A stretch of DNA of 64,000 nucleotides, from contig NC_133663.1 of the NCBI RefSeq assembly GCF_037893015.1, positions 136,700,100-136,764,099 of the forward strand. Direction: 5' to 3'. This stretch comes from Macrotis lagotis (taxonomy: Eukaryota > Chordata > Mammalia > Peramelemorphia > Peramelidae). Numbering within the stretch: the first letter of the stretch is position 1; every line of letters starts with the position of its first letter. A program made the position numbers and the translations under genes. Below the pieces are notes generated by a model. That model was not told the DNA's origin and did no database searches. It saw only the letters and a program-made list of their open reading frames with translations. Below are positions 45,395 through 58,637 of the stretch, in pieces.

Positions 45395-48300
45395 CTACCA
45401 TAGACAATAAAGTAATTTCAGTACCAAATATGTATGCACCCAGTGGTATAGCATCAAAATTCTTAGAGATGTTGAAAGAGATACAGGAAGACATAGATTG
45501 CAAAAGTCTACTAGTGAGTAACCACAAACTCCTACTTTCAGATATCAGTAAATCTAATCATAAAATAAACAGGAAGGACATTAAGGAGGTAAATAGATTG
45601 TTAGAAAACCTAGATAAGGTAGATCTATGGAGGAAACTCAATGTGGATAGAAAGTAATATACTTTTTTTCTGCAGTAGATAGCACTTACACAAAAATTGA
45701 CCATGTATTAGGACTTAAAAACCTAATGACCAATTGCAGAAAGGCAGAAATAGTGAATACATCTTTCTCAGAACATAATGCAATAAAAATCATATGCAAT
45801 ACTAGGCCAGGGAGATATAGACCCAGAACTAATTGGAAACTAAATAATGTCATTTTAAAGAATAAGTGGATCAAGCAACAAATTATAGAAAGAATTAATT
45901 ATTTCATCCCTGATAAAGACAATGAAACAAAATATCAAAACCTATGGGATATACTCAAGGCAGCTCTCAGGTGATATATTATATCATTAAATGCTTATTT
46001 GAATAAATGAGAGAAACAAGAAATGAATGAACTTAATATGCAACTAAAAATTTGAGAAAGAACAAATTAAAAACCCCCAATTAAATACCAAATTAGAAAG
46101 AAGAAATTAATAAAATAGAAAGCAAGATATGTATTGAACTAATAAATAAAACTAAGAAATGGCTTTACACCCAATAAAATTGATAAACTTCTGGCCAATT
46201 TGAGTTAAAAACAAAGAAAGACAAAAACCAAATGGAAAGTATAAAAAATGAAAAAAGGGAACTCACCACCAATGAGGAGGTAATTAAAGTACTAATTTGG
46301 AATCATTATGCCCAACTCTATCTCAATAAATTTGAAAATCTATATTAAATGAATATTTACAAAAATGTAAATTCCCCAGATTAAATGAAGAGGAAATTTA
46401 AAACCTAAATTATCCTATCTCAGAAAAGAAATTCAACAAGCCAATATTGAACTCCCTAAGAAAAAATCTCAAGGACAAGTTGAATTCTATCAAACATTTA
46501 AGGAACAACTGATTCCAATTCTATATAAACTCTTTGGAAAAATAGAGGAAGGCGGAAGTCTGTCTAACTCTATGATACCAATATTGTGCTGATACCTAAC
46601 CCAGGAAGAGATAAAACAGAGAAGAAATTTATAAACCTATCTCCGTGATGAATATAGATACAAAAATCTTATATAAACTTTTATCAAAATGATTGCAATA
46701 AGTTATCACTACGATAATACAATATGCTCAAGTAGGATTTATCCCAGGAATGCAGGGATCATTAATATTAGGAAGACTGTTAGTATAATTAATTACATCA
46801 AAATCATACCTATAAGAAATCATATGATCATATCAATAGAGGTTGAAAAAGCTTTTGACAAAATACAGTACCCATTCTTACTAAAATACTAGGGAGTGTA
46901 GGAATGAATTGATTATTCCTTAGAGCAATAATCAGTATTTATTTGAAACCATCACAAGAGGCATTCCCAATAAAATTGGGGTGAAAAAAGTATGTCTATT
47001 ATCACCACTACGATTCAATATTGTAGTAGAAATGTTAGCCTCAGCAATAAAAGAAGAAAAAAGTAATTGAAAAATTAGAACTGGGAAGGAAGAGCCAAAA
47101 CTCTCACTCTTTGCAGATCACATGATGGTATACCTAGAGTATCCTAAAAGATCGTCTCTAAAACTACAAGAACTAATTAGCAACTGTAGCAAAGACACAG
47201 GATAAACCCTCATAAATCTTCAATATTTCTATATATGACTAGCAAGATATAGCAGAATGAGCTAGAAAGAGATATCCCATTCAAAGGAACCTTAGACAAT
47301 ATAAAATGCCTGGGAGTTTACCTGCCTAGGTAGACTCAAAAACTTTTTGAAAACAATTACAAAACACATCTCACACAGATAAATTTGGATTTAAATAACT
47401 GGGCAAATATCAAGTGTCAATGGATAAGTTGAGCTAATATAAAAAAAAAAATGACAATTCTACCAAAACCAAGCTACTTGTTTAGTGCCCTAACAATCAA
47501 AATTCCAAAAAATATTTTAATGAGTTAGAAAAAGTTTTAAGTAAATTTGTATGAAGAAATAAAAAGTCCATAATTTCCAGGATTGTAGTAATTTGCTGTT
47601 TGATAAACCCAAAGAGTCTAGCTATTGGAATAATAATTCTCTCTTCAATAAAATCTTTTGGGAAATGGGACGTTAGTATGGAAGAAACCCATATTAGATA
47701 AACAACTCATACTCTATACCAAGAAAAGATCAAAATGAATACAGGATTTATACATAAAAAAGCAATATTATAAGCAAACTAGAAGATCAAGGAGTAGTTT
47801 ACCTGTCAGATCTATGGAAAGAGAAGCATTTTTTCACCAAGGAAGAGAGATGGAGAACATCATTAAAAAGAAAGTAGATTATTTTGATTGCATAAAATTA
47901 AAAAGATTTTGCACAGACAAAACCATTGTAACCAAGATAAAAAAAATATAGTAAATTGGGATACAATTTTTGCAACTGACAACTGACAATAATTTTGCAA
48001 CTGACAAAGGACTCATTTCTAAAATATACATAGAACTGAATCAAGTTTTCAAAAAAAAACAACAAAACAAGCAATTCCCCAATTGACAAATGGTCAAAGC
48101 ATACACAAAGGCAATTTACAGCTGAGTAAATCCAAGCAATCAAAAGTCATTTGAAAAATTGCTCTAAATCACTAATTATTAGAGAAATGCAAATTAAAGC
48201 ATCTCTGAGATACCACTTCCCAACTCTCAGACTGGGCAATATGCCCAAAAAAGGACAATAATCAATGTTGGAAAGGATGAGGGAAATCTTTAACACTAAT

Positions 48301-49442
48301 ACATTGTTGTTGACACTGAGAATTGATCAAACCTTTTGGAGAACAATTTGAAATTATGACCAAAAGGCAAAAAAAAAATATGCCTACCCTTTGATCCAAC
48401 AATGCCACTACTGGGTCTATACCCTAAAGGAATTATGAAAATGGTTAAAAACATCACTTGTACAAAAATACTCATAGCAGCCCTGTTCGTGGTGGCAAAC
48501 AATTGGAAATTACGTGAATGTCCTTCATTTGGGGAATGGCTTAACAAACTGTGGTATATTTACATCATGGGTCACTATTGTTCTATTAGAAAACAGGAAG
48601 GATGGGAATTCAGGGTAGCCTGGAAGGATTTGCATGAACTGATGTTGAGTGAGATGAACAGAACCAGAAATACATTGTACACCCTAACAGCAACATGGGA
48701 GTGATGATTAAACTTGATGTACTTGTTCATTTCATCAGTGCAACAACCAGGGACAATTTGGGTCTTTCTGAAATGAAGAATGCCATCTGTATCCAGAGAA
48801 AGAATTGGGGACCTTGAACAAAGACCTAAGACTATTGTCTTTAAATTAGCAAAAAAAAAAACTTATCTCATTATGTAATTTTGCTCTCATACTTTATTTT
48901 TCTTCCTTAAGGATATGATTTCTCTGTCATCACAGTCAACTGAAATCAGTGTATACCATGAAAACAATGTAAAGACTAAAAGAATGCCTCCTGTGGGTGG
49001 TGGGGGGAGGGAATCAAGAAGAGTGGTAAAATTGTAAAACTCAAAATAAATAAAATCTTTCTTAAAAAAAAGAAAAAAGGAAAATAGGAAAATAAATTGC
49101 TACTATCAAGAATGTAAAGGGTTATTGTACCACAAAAGATGCTGAAATTAAAGCAGTATTTGGGAATTATATTGTCTAATTTAGGCCAGTAAAATTGATC
49201 ATATAAATGAAATGTATGAATATTTAATAAAATGCTTCAGTTATTTTCTCTTTGAAAAAAAAAATCTAACTACCATAAGTGAGATCCTTAAGAAAAAAAA
49301 AAATTCTCAGGCCTACATAAAATTCCTTGTAAATTCTGTTAAAATTTTAAGGAGCAATTAATTCCAATTCTTTAAAATCTATTTAAAAATGGATAATGAT
49401 TTAAACCTACCATATTCTCTTTTTCTAATACAAATATAGTTT

Positions 49443-49597
49443 GTTTGTTTGGTTTTAGTTGTTGCAAAGCAATGGTGTTAAGCAGCTTGCCCAAGGTAAC
49501 ACAGGTATTTATTAAGTGTCTGAGGCTGTATTTGAACTCAGGTACTCCTGCCTCCAGGGCCGGTGCTCTATCAACTGTGTCACCTAGCCCTCCCCCC
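49443..49597 (-). mobile_element. tRNA-derived marsupial SINE with 10-bp target-site duplication
   Basis: Antisense copy: tail TTAGTTGTTGCAAAGCAATG at the left, CACAGGTATTTATTAAGTGT, TTTGAACTCAGGTACTCCTG, and the head with GTGTCACCTAGCCCTCCCCC at the right. AATATAGTTT stands on both sides (49433-49442 and 49598-49607). Confidence 0.9.
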
Positions 49598-50277
49598 AAT
49601 ATAGTTTTGATAAATAAAATGGATATTCTTAAAGCAGTAAAAAGAAACTAAAGATCAATTGTCTTAATATCAATGCACAAGTCTTCAACTAAATAAAAGT
49701 TGAAAATACAGCAATAAGATCATACTCTATAAAGAGGTAGTATTTATACCTGGGAAACAGTGCATGTTTGATATTGGAAAAAGCTATACTTATAATTTAT
49801 CATTTCAATAACAAGAAGAACAAAATCATTTGATTATATAAATAGATATAGGAAAGCTTTTTACAATCATACTATAACCATTCCTTTAAAAATACTGGAA
49901 AGTATAATGCTCATTGGAATTTTTCTTAAAATGACAAGTAACACATATAAAACCAAGAGCAAGCATTATATATGGTGAAGAATACCTTGAAGTTTTCTCA
50001 ATAAGATCAAAGACAAAGCAAAGATGTCCATTATCATCATAATTCTTCATTATTGTATTTTAAATTTAAGTGATAAAAATAATTCAAATAATATTTAAAC
50101 ATAAGAAAATAAATTAGAATATGTAAAATTAGCAGCAACGAAAGATGACCATCACTATTTTCAGGGGAAATGATTGTATACTTAAATAATCCTAAACAAT
50201 CAAGTAAACCTGTTTAAAAACAAACTGTCAATTTGGATATAGATGTAAAATATGAAGTAAACCTTTATGTAGCAACT

Positions 50278-50279
<2 letters not shown>

Positions 50280-50359
<80 letters not shown>

Positions 50360-50375
50360 CAGAGAGAGAGAGAAA
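50280..50375. repeat. (TA)n(TG)n(GA)n microsatellite
   Basis: About 40 bp TA, about 36 bp TG and a short GA run, inside the older L1 ORF2. Confidence 0.96.
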
Positions 50376-52099
50376 TACTATTGAAAGAACTGCAGATAAA
50401 ATAAAATATAATACTTGTCTTTTCATCTGTCAAGGCATTACAGAAGTCTATGAACACAATTGAAATCATCCTTCAAACAAGCAAAGATATAGCTAAACAA
50501 ATATAAAAATTTTACTTGATCAAGTGTCTACCTATTAAATATAATAAACAAATTCTAGCTAAATTAGTTTTCTTATTCAGTGCCATATCAATCAAAATGA
50601 AAAATATTATTTTATTGAACTAGAACAAATAGCACATTTCATCTGGAACAGCAAACTATCAAGAATATCAAAGAAATCAATGTAAATAAATATAAAGGAA
50701 GTTTACCTAGCAGTACCATATTTCAAGTCCCATTATAATCATGAAACCATTCTAGTACTACCTAAAAATACAGAGATAGATCAGTGGAATAGATTATGTA
50801 TAGAATATACTTAGTAAATGCTTATATTATGATAAAATCAAAATTCCAAAATATAAGTGGAAGTGCTTTCCATTTAATAAAAATTATTGAAAAACAGAAG
50901 GTTAAACAAAAAAAGAAAAATATCAATGTTTCAAACTATACAGCAAGAAAAGGACTAATTGGGCCAATGGCCATAAGATAAAATAAGATATCCTAAGTAA
51001 ATTAGGAGAGTATGAAAAAATTATGTCAGATTTATGGATAAGGGAAGAATTTAAAAACATTCAGATCATCACACAAATTAAAATGTATAATTTTGGTTAA
51101 ATGAAATTAAGAAATTTAATTTTTAGAATTAAAACTAATGCAATAAAAATTAGAACAAAAATTATATCGGGAGAAGCATATTTCATCAGTAAAACCTAAT
51201 TCCTCAAAGATATAAGAAGCTTATCTAAATTTTAAAAAGAAGCCATTTTTTAGTTGAGACATCATCAAAGGAAATGTATAGGTAGTTTTCAGAAGAAATT
51301 AAAGCTATAAACATTCACATAAAATTAACCTAAATCATATTCATTAGAGAAATGCTAATCTTAACAACTCTGATGTTTCACCTCACATATATGGGATTAG
51401 CTAAAAAAAAAAAAGAAAAACAAAAGTGACAAACATTAGTAAGTTTGGTGAAAATTGTGACACTAATACATTATTGGTGAAGTTGTGAATTTGTCCATTG
51501 TTTTCAGAAAACAATTTGGGAGTACACTCAAAGGAATATAACACTCTCTATATATACTTTTAGACAGCCATACTTCTATAAGCTCTGAGTTCCAAAGATG
51601 TCTAAGTTAATTTTAGTTTCCAAGTTAAACAAACCTCTTGTTTTGACAAACAGTTGGAAATTGAGGAATGCCTATTAATTGAGAAATGATTGAACAAATT
51701 ATAGTATATTAGTATGATGAAATGCTATTGGCATATAAGAAATAATAAATAGAAAGATTTCCAAAAAAATATAAGGATATTCATATGAATCTAAGTCAAA
51801 CATCCTGAAGAAATCCAGGAAAATTTTCAACTCAGTAACAGCAATATTGTAACAATGATCAGCTGTGAAAGATTTGGCTATTCTGATCAACATAACAATC
51901 AAGGATAATTACAAATGACTCATAATAAAAATATACTTTTTTGTGCATTTTCTTTTACAAAATGACAAATAAAGAAATGTTATTCATGACTTACATGTAT
52001 ATATGATATTGAATTTCTTTCTGAATAGTTGGGAGAAAGGGAAAATTTTTGGAACTACAAAATGAAAACATGAATATAATAATTTTTAATTTAAGTTCT

Positions 52100-54710
52100 T
52101 AAAATATTTGATTAAATTCATAGAAAAGTGTTTTTATAAAATTAAAGATGCATGAAAATCTCAGAGATTTAAATAAAAAATAATTGGAATAATTTATATA
52201 ATGTTTATTTAAATTTATATATTTATCATATGTATATAATATCATATTTATATTAAATCCTCTGTATTTTGGATCTTTGCTGCCTATTAAGTGATCAGAC
52301 TTTTGTAAGTCAAATCATGAACTAAGCATTTTTCCTTCTATTTCTTTGCATTTTTATATTCTTAATTAGTTCAAATTTAATCAACCTAAAAATAACTTTT
52401 TAAATTTCTAATCTAATGTAGGTCATTATTAATCACAGCTTGCAACAGCATATTTTATTTCTTGAACTGAGAGTGTGAAAAACAAGTATATACAGTCATA
52501 CATTGGAAGGTTGGAGTGTTAGCCTTGTTATTTAGATGAAACATTTTTAAAACCAATTTAATTGATGAAAAGAACCAAAGCAGAGTCCTCTTAGTCACCA
52601 AGATAGAAAAATAATCTGTAACCAAAGGAATAGAAAGGTTCAGACAAAAATCATATCACATTGGCTTCAATAAAATTGACATTATTGACCCAAACTTCTT
52701 AGGCAATTTTAACAACTCTATTTCTCTTTGACTTGTTATATTTCATTGATGTGTTAACTATTGTAATAGTTACAGGGGATTTAGTTTTTGTGAAAACGTT
52801 AAATTTCTCCAGGAAATACTCACATCTAGAATAAACAAATTTTCCCCACAACTCCCTTGAGCACTCTTAGTGGAAGTTCACATGTATTTACTGTATGGCT
52901 TCTTTTATCTTGCCTCTTGATTTAATAATTGGAAATATAACTAAGTTAATTGAAACTCAGCTAAACTGAATTAACACTTATTATCCCTAAAATTACACAT
53001 ACCAGTTGAATGTAAATCACAGTGAATACTGCGTCATATAAGTAATCCATTCTTGGTATTAGTGTATCTTCTTCTAAATCTCCTATACATTCATATGGAA
53101 AAATATCATGTAGGAGGAATGAAAATACAAATCTTTGAGCTACTGTGGGAAGAAAAGTTTCAGTGAAGCTTATACAATTCTTAGCTGAAAAGAATCAGAA
53201 GCGATAAAATGTATAAAAATTACTTAACATTTGTATCTAGTACTACTGATCAATTACTCATGAATTCAGAAAAATCCAAAAGTTGTAGGTAAAAGAAACT
53301 TTCATGAGAAGTTAGGAAATGCTTTAGTAATATTTTAGATTGGATATGTGATGGAATGATAATTAAAGATTTTTTTTCCTTTTTTATCATCAGTTGTAAT
53401 GTTTCTATAGATAACCTTCTTTCCCACAGGTACTTTCATCTCTATACAGATATATATATATACACATACATATATATGTATATATATACATGTGTGTATA
53501 TGTATATATATATATATATATATATCCTACTATAATAAATTAATAAGGACTCACTTAATCATCTCAAAGCACAAATCCTTCAAACTAAGAGCACATCTCT
53601 TCTGAAGTGGCCAAGGTCTCTGCAGATGAGAGAAGTTTTATTGTTTACACACTAAAACCACTCTCCTGAGGTCATCATTAGGGCATATACATTTGATTTT
53701 TTCTCTTACCTTATTAATATTGTTAGCATGTCATGTCCATTACTATGTTAAAGAAAAGTTAACAGAACAGGCATCTTTTCATGCATTTACTGAATAAGAT
53801 TTTAGCAAATAAACATTGTTTATGATGTTTGCATTTCATTTTATATAGATACATTCATGATATTAAATAGATACTCTTTTAATGCTTTGGATAATTTTAT
53901 TAGAAATAAGAATTTTACTTTGTCAGAAGTTTTGTTTTTCTGTAGAAATGGAATAAATTGTGTAATTTTGAATGATTAGCTTCTAAGTGTGGTTATGATG
54001 AGATTTTTTCCCAGCATTTAACCATCTTTACATGTATGGTAGTCATAAGGAGTTAGGGTATTTTGGACAAATTATAGATTCTTTGACAGGGTTTTATTTA
54101 TAATGTTTCAACTGATATTTTTTTATTATTTATTGATAGTGGTCTATAGATAAACTTCAATGATGTATCCTCCACTGGTTAAGATAATAGATTTATGTTT
54201 TTCTTATAAAAATGAATAATTTTTTTCTTGCTGTCAGCCACATAGGAGCCCTAATTTCTCTTTTACAAAAACACAATGAATGACCTTTCAAAGCATCTAA
54301 AGCTTGAAATTATACACATTGTTATATCTACATTTCTATTGAATACTCTACTTATGAATGGGAACATTTATATGGGATAGTCTTTCAAACACTTATATGG
54401 CAAGAAAGTAAATTATGTATTTTGGCTTGGTTTCCTTCTCAGGAATGCTTTAGATGTGTCTTTTTATTGAAGATCTGATTTTTCCCATTGGTAGATAGGT
54501 TTTATAAAGTAGGTTGCTTGAGTTACTTTTTTGAGTGACTTTACTTTTACACTACAGTTCCTGCTGGGAGGGGAATATATGGTTGCCATTGATGATGATG
54601 GTGTTTGTAATTATTTCTTTTTCTTTATTTTTTAACATCTTTCTCCTCTTATATTTGAATGTCTTACAGAATTTTTAGCTCATACTCAAAATTTAATAAT
54701 TAGCCACTAT
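52100..54710. other. Unrecognised AT-rich DNA
   Basis: 2.6 kb without a gene that I can recognise. A compound TATA/CATA tract lies at 53442-53525. Some of 53700-54130 may be a very old transposon relic, but I cannot assign it. Confidence 0.5.
53442..53525. repeat. Compound TA/CATA/TGTA microsatellite
   Basis: TATATA, CACATACATA, TGTGTGTATATG and TATATA units in a row. Confidence 0.93.
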
Positions 54711-54711
54711 G

Positions 54712-54935
54712 AATTTTTAAAATATAAATGTATTTATTTATTTTTCCAACTATATGCATGGATAGTTTTCAACACTCATTTTTGTAACATTTTGAATTTC
54801 ACTTTTTCTTCTGTCCCTTTCCCCTTACATTTACAGAGAGTATTTTGATATAGTTTAATCCTGTACAACCATGTCAAACATTTTACCATATCATTTTATA
54901 AAATAAGAATAAGAACAAAAAAGGAAAAAAAAAAC
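54712..54935 (-). mobile_element. L1 3'UTR fragment
   Basis: Antisense L1 3' end: TTTTCAACACTCATTTTTGT, CATTTTGAATTTCACTTTTT, a pyrimidine run, TAATCCTGTACAACCATGTC and AAATAAGAATAAGAACAAAA. These match the 3'UTR seen at 30870-31060 in order. Strongly 5' truncated. Confidence 0.7.
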
Positions 54936-55189
54936 AATGAATCATTGGCTGCACAGGGTTTAAAAGCCTCCTGCTGGCTTTTCTGCTCTCCTATGTAAGT
55001 GAACTTTATTCCTTTATCCCCTGAAGAGACAGAGCATCACTGAAGATCCACCATGATGTCTACAGTTGAAAACTTTTTTTGGTGAAATCTGTAGCTTTAA
55101 TGTCTGTGCAGAGACTTCATTTAGACTTTTAAAGGGAAAAATGTTCCAGGAACATGCTAGCTTCATGCCACCATCTTATTTTGCCATTT
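54936..55189. other. Unrecognised spacer
   Basis: About 250 bp between two L1 remnants. Nothing recognised. Confidence 0.4.
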
Positions 55190-55326
55190 ATTCTTTTTTT
55201 TTCAAATTTTTTTCATTTCTTTTTATATTTCCATACATAGGCACATATATATTTTTAATTTATAAAATTTCCTTCCACCATCCCTTCCTACTGCCCTCCC
55301 CTCAGCAGTGAAAAATCAGGTTAGTA

Positions 55327-55436
55327 TATATACACATATACATATATACATATATATATATATGTATATGTATGTGTATGTATATATATATATATGTGTA
55401 TGTGTGTGTATATGTGTATATATAATATATATTTGA
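55327..55436. repeat. Compound TA/CATA/TGTA microsatellite
   Basis: TATATACACATA, TATATATG and TGTGTGTATA units within the 3'UTR region of the antisense L1. Confidence 0.93.
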
Positions 55437-58400
55437 TAAACATTTACAGATTATTCATTTTTGATATTAAGAATTAGGATTAAGGGAAAGTGATAATTTT
55501 TATAAAGTCTTAATCCAATTCTGAAGGGTTATTTTCTTGGTCTTGGTTTTTGTGGATAGGGATGACATTGTGCATAGCCAGTCTAATATAGTTGTCCTAA
55601 CTCTCTGAACTACTGAGAGGAAATGCTTTCATTAAGACTAATCAACTCACAATGTTGTAAATAATTAAAATGGTTGGATGCATTCACAACTACACTAGCA
55701 GTGTATTAATGCCCCCATCCTCCCACAACCTTTCCAGCATTGATCATCTTTTTCTTTTTCTCATCTTGGCCAATTTGATAGGTGTGAGGTGATATTTCAT
55801 AGTTGTTTTAATTTGCATTTTATAACCAATAATGATTTGGATCATTTTTTCATATGAATATATTTTCTTCATTTGAAAATTGTCTATTCATTTATTTTGA
55901 TCATTTATCAACTGGGCATTATATAGATATAGAATACGTTATTCTTTCAATGTTTGACAGTATTCAATTATAAATTCATCTAGCTCTAGATATTTATTCT
56001 TATAGAATTCATTGATAGCTTGATGAATTTATTTTTCAGATAAGGGCTTATTTAATAATTTTATTTCCTCATGTTAATTTGGGCAATTTACATTTTATAT
56101 ACATTCACTTGTTTCACTTATATCAGATTTATTGACATAAAATTGGATAAAACAGTTCTGAATTATTATTTCTTTTTCCTAATCATTTGTGATAAATTCA
56201 CCCTTATCATTTTTGATACCGGTAATATGGCTTTCTCCTTTTTGTTTATTTCCAAGGTAACCAAAGTTCATTGTTTTTCGTAATACCAAATTTTTATTTA
56301 ATTTATTAAATTAATCATTTTCTTACTTTCAATTTTAATCATTTTATGATTATCAGCATTTGGAATTTGTTAATGAAATGTGAGATTTTTAATTTTTTTT
56401 CTTCTTCTAGCTTTTTTATTTTAGTTAGGTTTCCAACTGATTGATCTCTTCTTTCTCTGTTTTATTCATGCAAGCATTTAAAGATGTAAATATTTCTCTA
56501 ACAAGTCCATTGGCTGTTTTCCACCTATTTTGATTTGCTATCTGATTATTTTCATTGTCTTAGTTGAAATTAATTATTATTTTTATGACTTGTTGTTTGA
56601 TTCACTCATTCTTTAAAATTAGGTTATTTAGTTTTGAATTAATGTTTATTCTATTGTTCCAGGGTCCTTAATTACACATGATTTTTATTGCATCATGAAA
56701 TAAAAGGTTGCATTTAATATTTTTGAATTTCTAGTCTTTCATTTGAGAATTTTATGTACTAGTACATGTTCAATATTTCTGCAGCTGTTGTGTGCCACAG
56801 AAGAAGAAAGTGTATTCCATTCAATTTTCTCAAGAAGTTTATATTATCAAACTTTTCTAAAATTCTATTCACTTCATTAACTTCCTTCTTGTTTATTTTG
56901 TGGTTAGCTTTATCTAATTCTCAGAGGAATTTGAAGACTCTCACTAGTATGGTTTTTCTGTCTTTGTTTTTCTAATATTCATTTAACTTTTCCACTAAGA
57001 ATCTGGTGCTATATTTCTAGGTTTAGTATTAAGTTTAGTATTAATAGTAGTAATAAGTTTAGTATTAATATAACTTCATTGACTTTAGTACCTTTTGGGG
57101 AAGATTTAGTCTTTCTACCTAATCCCTTTTAAGGTTATCTATTTTTGTTTTTGCTTTGTCTGAGATAAAGATTGCTACCCCTGTTTTTCTTTGAATTATC
57201 TGAATTATAATGAATTGTGATTCAGTCTTTTACCACTTTTGTGTGCATCTGTCTTCTACAAATGTGTTTCTTATAAATTTAAAATTGCAGATCCTGTTGT
57301 TATTTTTTAAATGTACTCTGCTATCCACTTTCATTTTATGGGAGCATTCATCCCACTCACATTCGTAAATATGACTACTAACTCTTTGTTGTCCTCTAGC
57401 CTATGTTGCCTCCACTTGTATTTTCCTCACCCCTTTCATCCTTTTCCTTCTCACCAGTGTTTTGCTTCTTACCTCAGTCTCCCTCAATCTACCCTCCATT
57501 CTTTCAACCCCTCTCTTTTCTTTTCCTCTTCCTTACCTCCTTTACCCTCTCTTCTCCCCTCCTTTCTATCAGTCCCTCCATCCCTTCTTCAACTGAGTGT
57601 ATTTGTTATTCCATCTTTGAGTCAAATCTTATGAAAGTAAGGTTGAAGAAATTCTCCCTCTCTCCCTTATTGCCCTTTACTGTAATAGGTCATTTTTGCC
57701 TATCCCATTGCAATTCCTTTTTCAAAGTACGAATTTTTAAAATTATTCCATCAAAATCAACTTAAAGCCATACCAAGTATACTCCTCCTGAAAGAGATAC
57801 ATTCTCAAAGTGATAAATACCCTTCTTCCATATATTGATATATCCAGTTAAAATTATGGAATTATATTATTTTCTTTTCCTATATTTCATTGTATTTATC
57901 TCTTGAATTTTATGTTTCATTACTGAAGTTTTGGTTCAGTTATGTTATTTTCAACAGTGAAATTTGAAAGCAACTTTTTCATTAAATGTGCATCTTTTTT
58001 TCTGTCAAAGAGTATACTCAATGTTGTTTTGTAGTTGAATTTGGACAATTATGCAAGCTCCTTTGCCTTCTGGAATATTTTATTCTATGCTTTTCTGACC
58101 CTTCAACATTGTTGCTGCAAGTTCCTCCATAATCCTGATTATAGCTCGATTTTATTTAACTTGCTTCTTGCTGCCTGCCATATTTTCTCCTTTATTTTCT
58201 CCTTGAATTTAGTTGAAATATTCTTAGACATTTTCATTTGGGAACACTTTGAGGTAGGGATCTGGGGATTCTTTCAGTGACTTTTGCATGCTCTGTTCCT
58301 AGGACATCAGAACAGTTTATCTTGATGTTTTATTGCAACATTTTGTGCAAGTTCTTTTTTTCTTTTTTTTTTTAATCAGGGCTTTCAGCACGTAATTCTT

Positions 58401-58637
58401 AAATTTTCTTTCATTGAATCTATTTTCCACATCAGATACTTTTCTTTGCCAGTGAAGCATTTTGCATTTTCTTCTATTTTTCTTCCATTTTTAATTTGGT
58501 TTTACTGATTCTTCATGTCTCATAGAGTCATTACCTTCCACTTAACCCAATTCTATTTTTCAGGGAATTATTTTCTTCAGTTAGTTTTCAAATTTCCTTT
58601 TGCAAGTGACCAGTTCTATTTTAAAGACTTTGTTTTC

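Larger units (their letters stand above)
44355..48704 (+). pseudogene. Outer L1 ORF2, interrupted
   Basis: Opens with ATG at 44355 (MEGNKDLVIIALNVNGMN), the L1 endonuclease start, and keeps the ETHLKQRDTNRVKVKGWSK-like text at 44475. It is interrupted by a 48-bp SINE piece and a solo LTR, after which the endonuclease resumes (MYAPSGIASKFLEMLKEIQE at 45430). The RT box reads FADH at 47110-47121 where active L1s have FADD. The C-terminal domain is well kept (48402-48704: MPLLGLYPKGIMKM, CTKILIAALFVVANNWKLRE). Many stops and frameshifts and a deletion near 47575 make it inactive. Confidence 0.88.
43652..49078 (+). mobile_element. Outer L1 LINE, 3' part
   Basis: Continuation of the L1 begun at 34838: end of ORF1 (to about 43830), polypurine linker (to 44354), ORF2 (44355-48704), 3'UTR (48705-49060) and A-rich end (49062-49078). 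It has two insertions, a 48-bp SINE tail (44565-44612) and a solo LTR (44715-45394). A further 100 bp or so is missing around 47575, between the region matching 42000 and that matching 42187 of the inner copy. More diverged than the inner L1, in line with its greater age. Confidence 0.88.
49085..52090 (+). mobile_element. Older L1 LINE, ORF2 from before the RT to the 3' end
   Basis: Directly after the tail of the outer L1, sense L1 homology restarts near the region following the endonuclease (GATGCTGAAATTAAAGCAGT at 49139 matches the GAGGAAATTAAAG-type block of other copies). It goes through a degenerate RT and the C-terminal domain (51430-51900: ACACTAATACATTATTGGTG, TTGGAAATTGAGGAATGCCT) into a short 3'UTR. 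No frame is open for long. It carries an antisense SINE (49443-49597) and a TA/TG/GA array (50280-50375). Much more diverged than the L1s at 34838-49078, and it may belong to a different subfamily. Confidence 0.82.

Noticed and set aside
49085-52090. The older sense L1 as the target that the outer L1 inserted into
   Set aside because: No matching 5' part of that L1 is found before 34838 (RTE sequence is there), and I found no convincing duplication at both ends.
57311-57765. ORFs of 107 and 120 codons rich in Ser, Pro, Phe and Leu
   Set aside because: They are readings of the pyrimidine-rich complement of the L1 ORF1-ORF2 linker.
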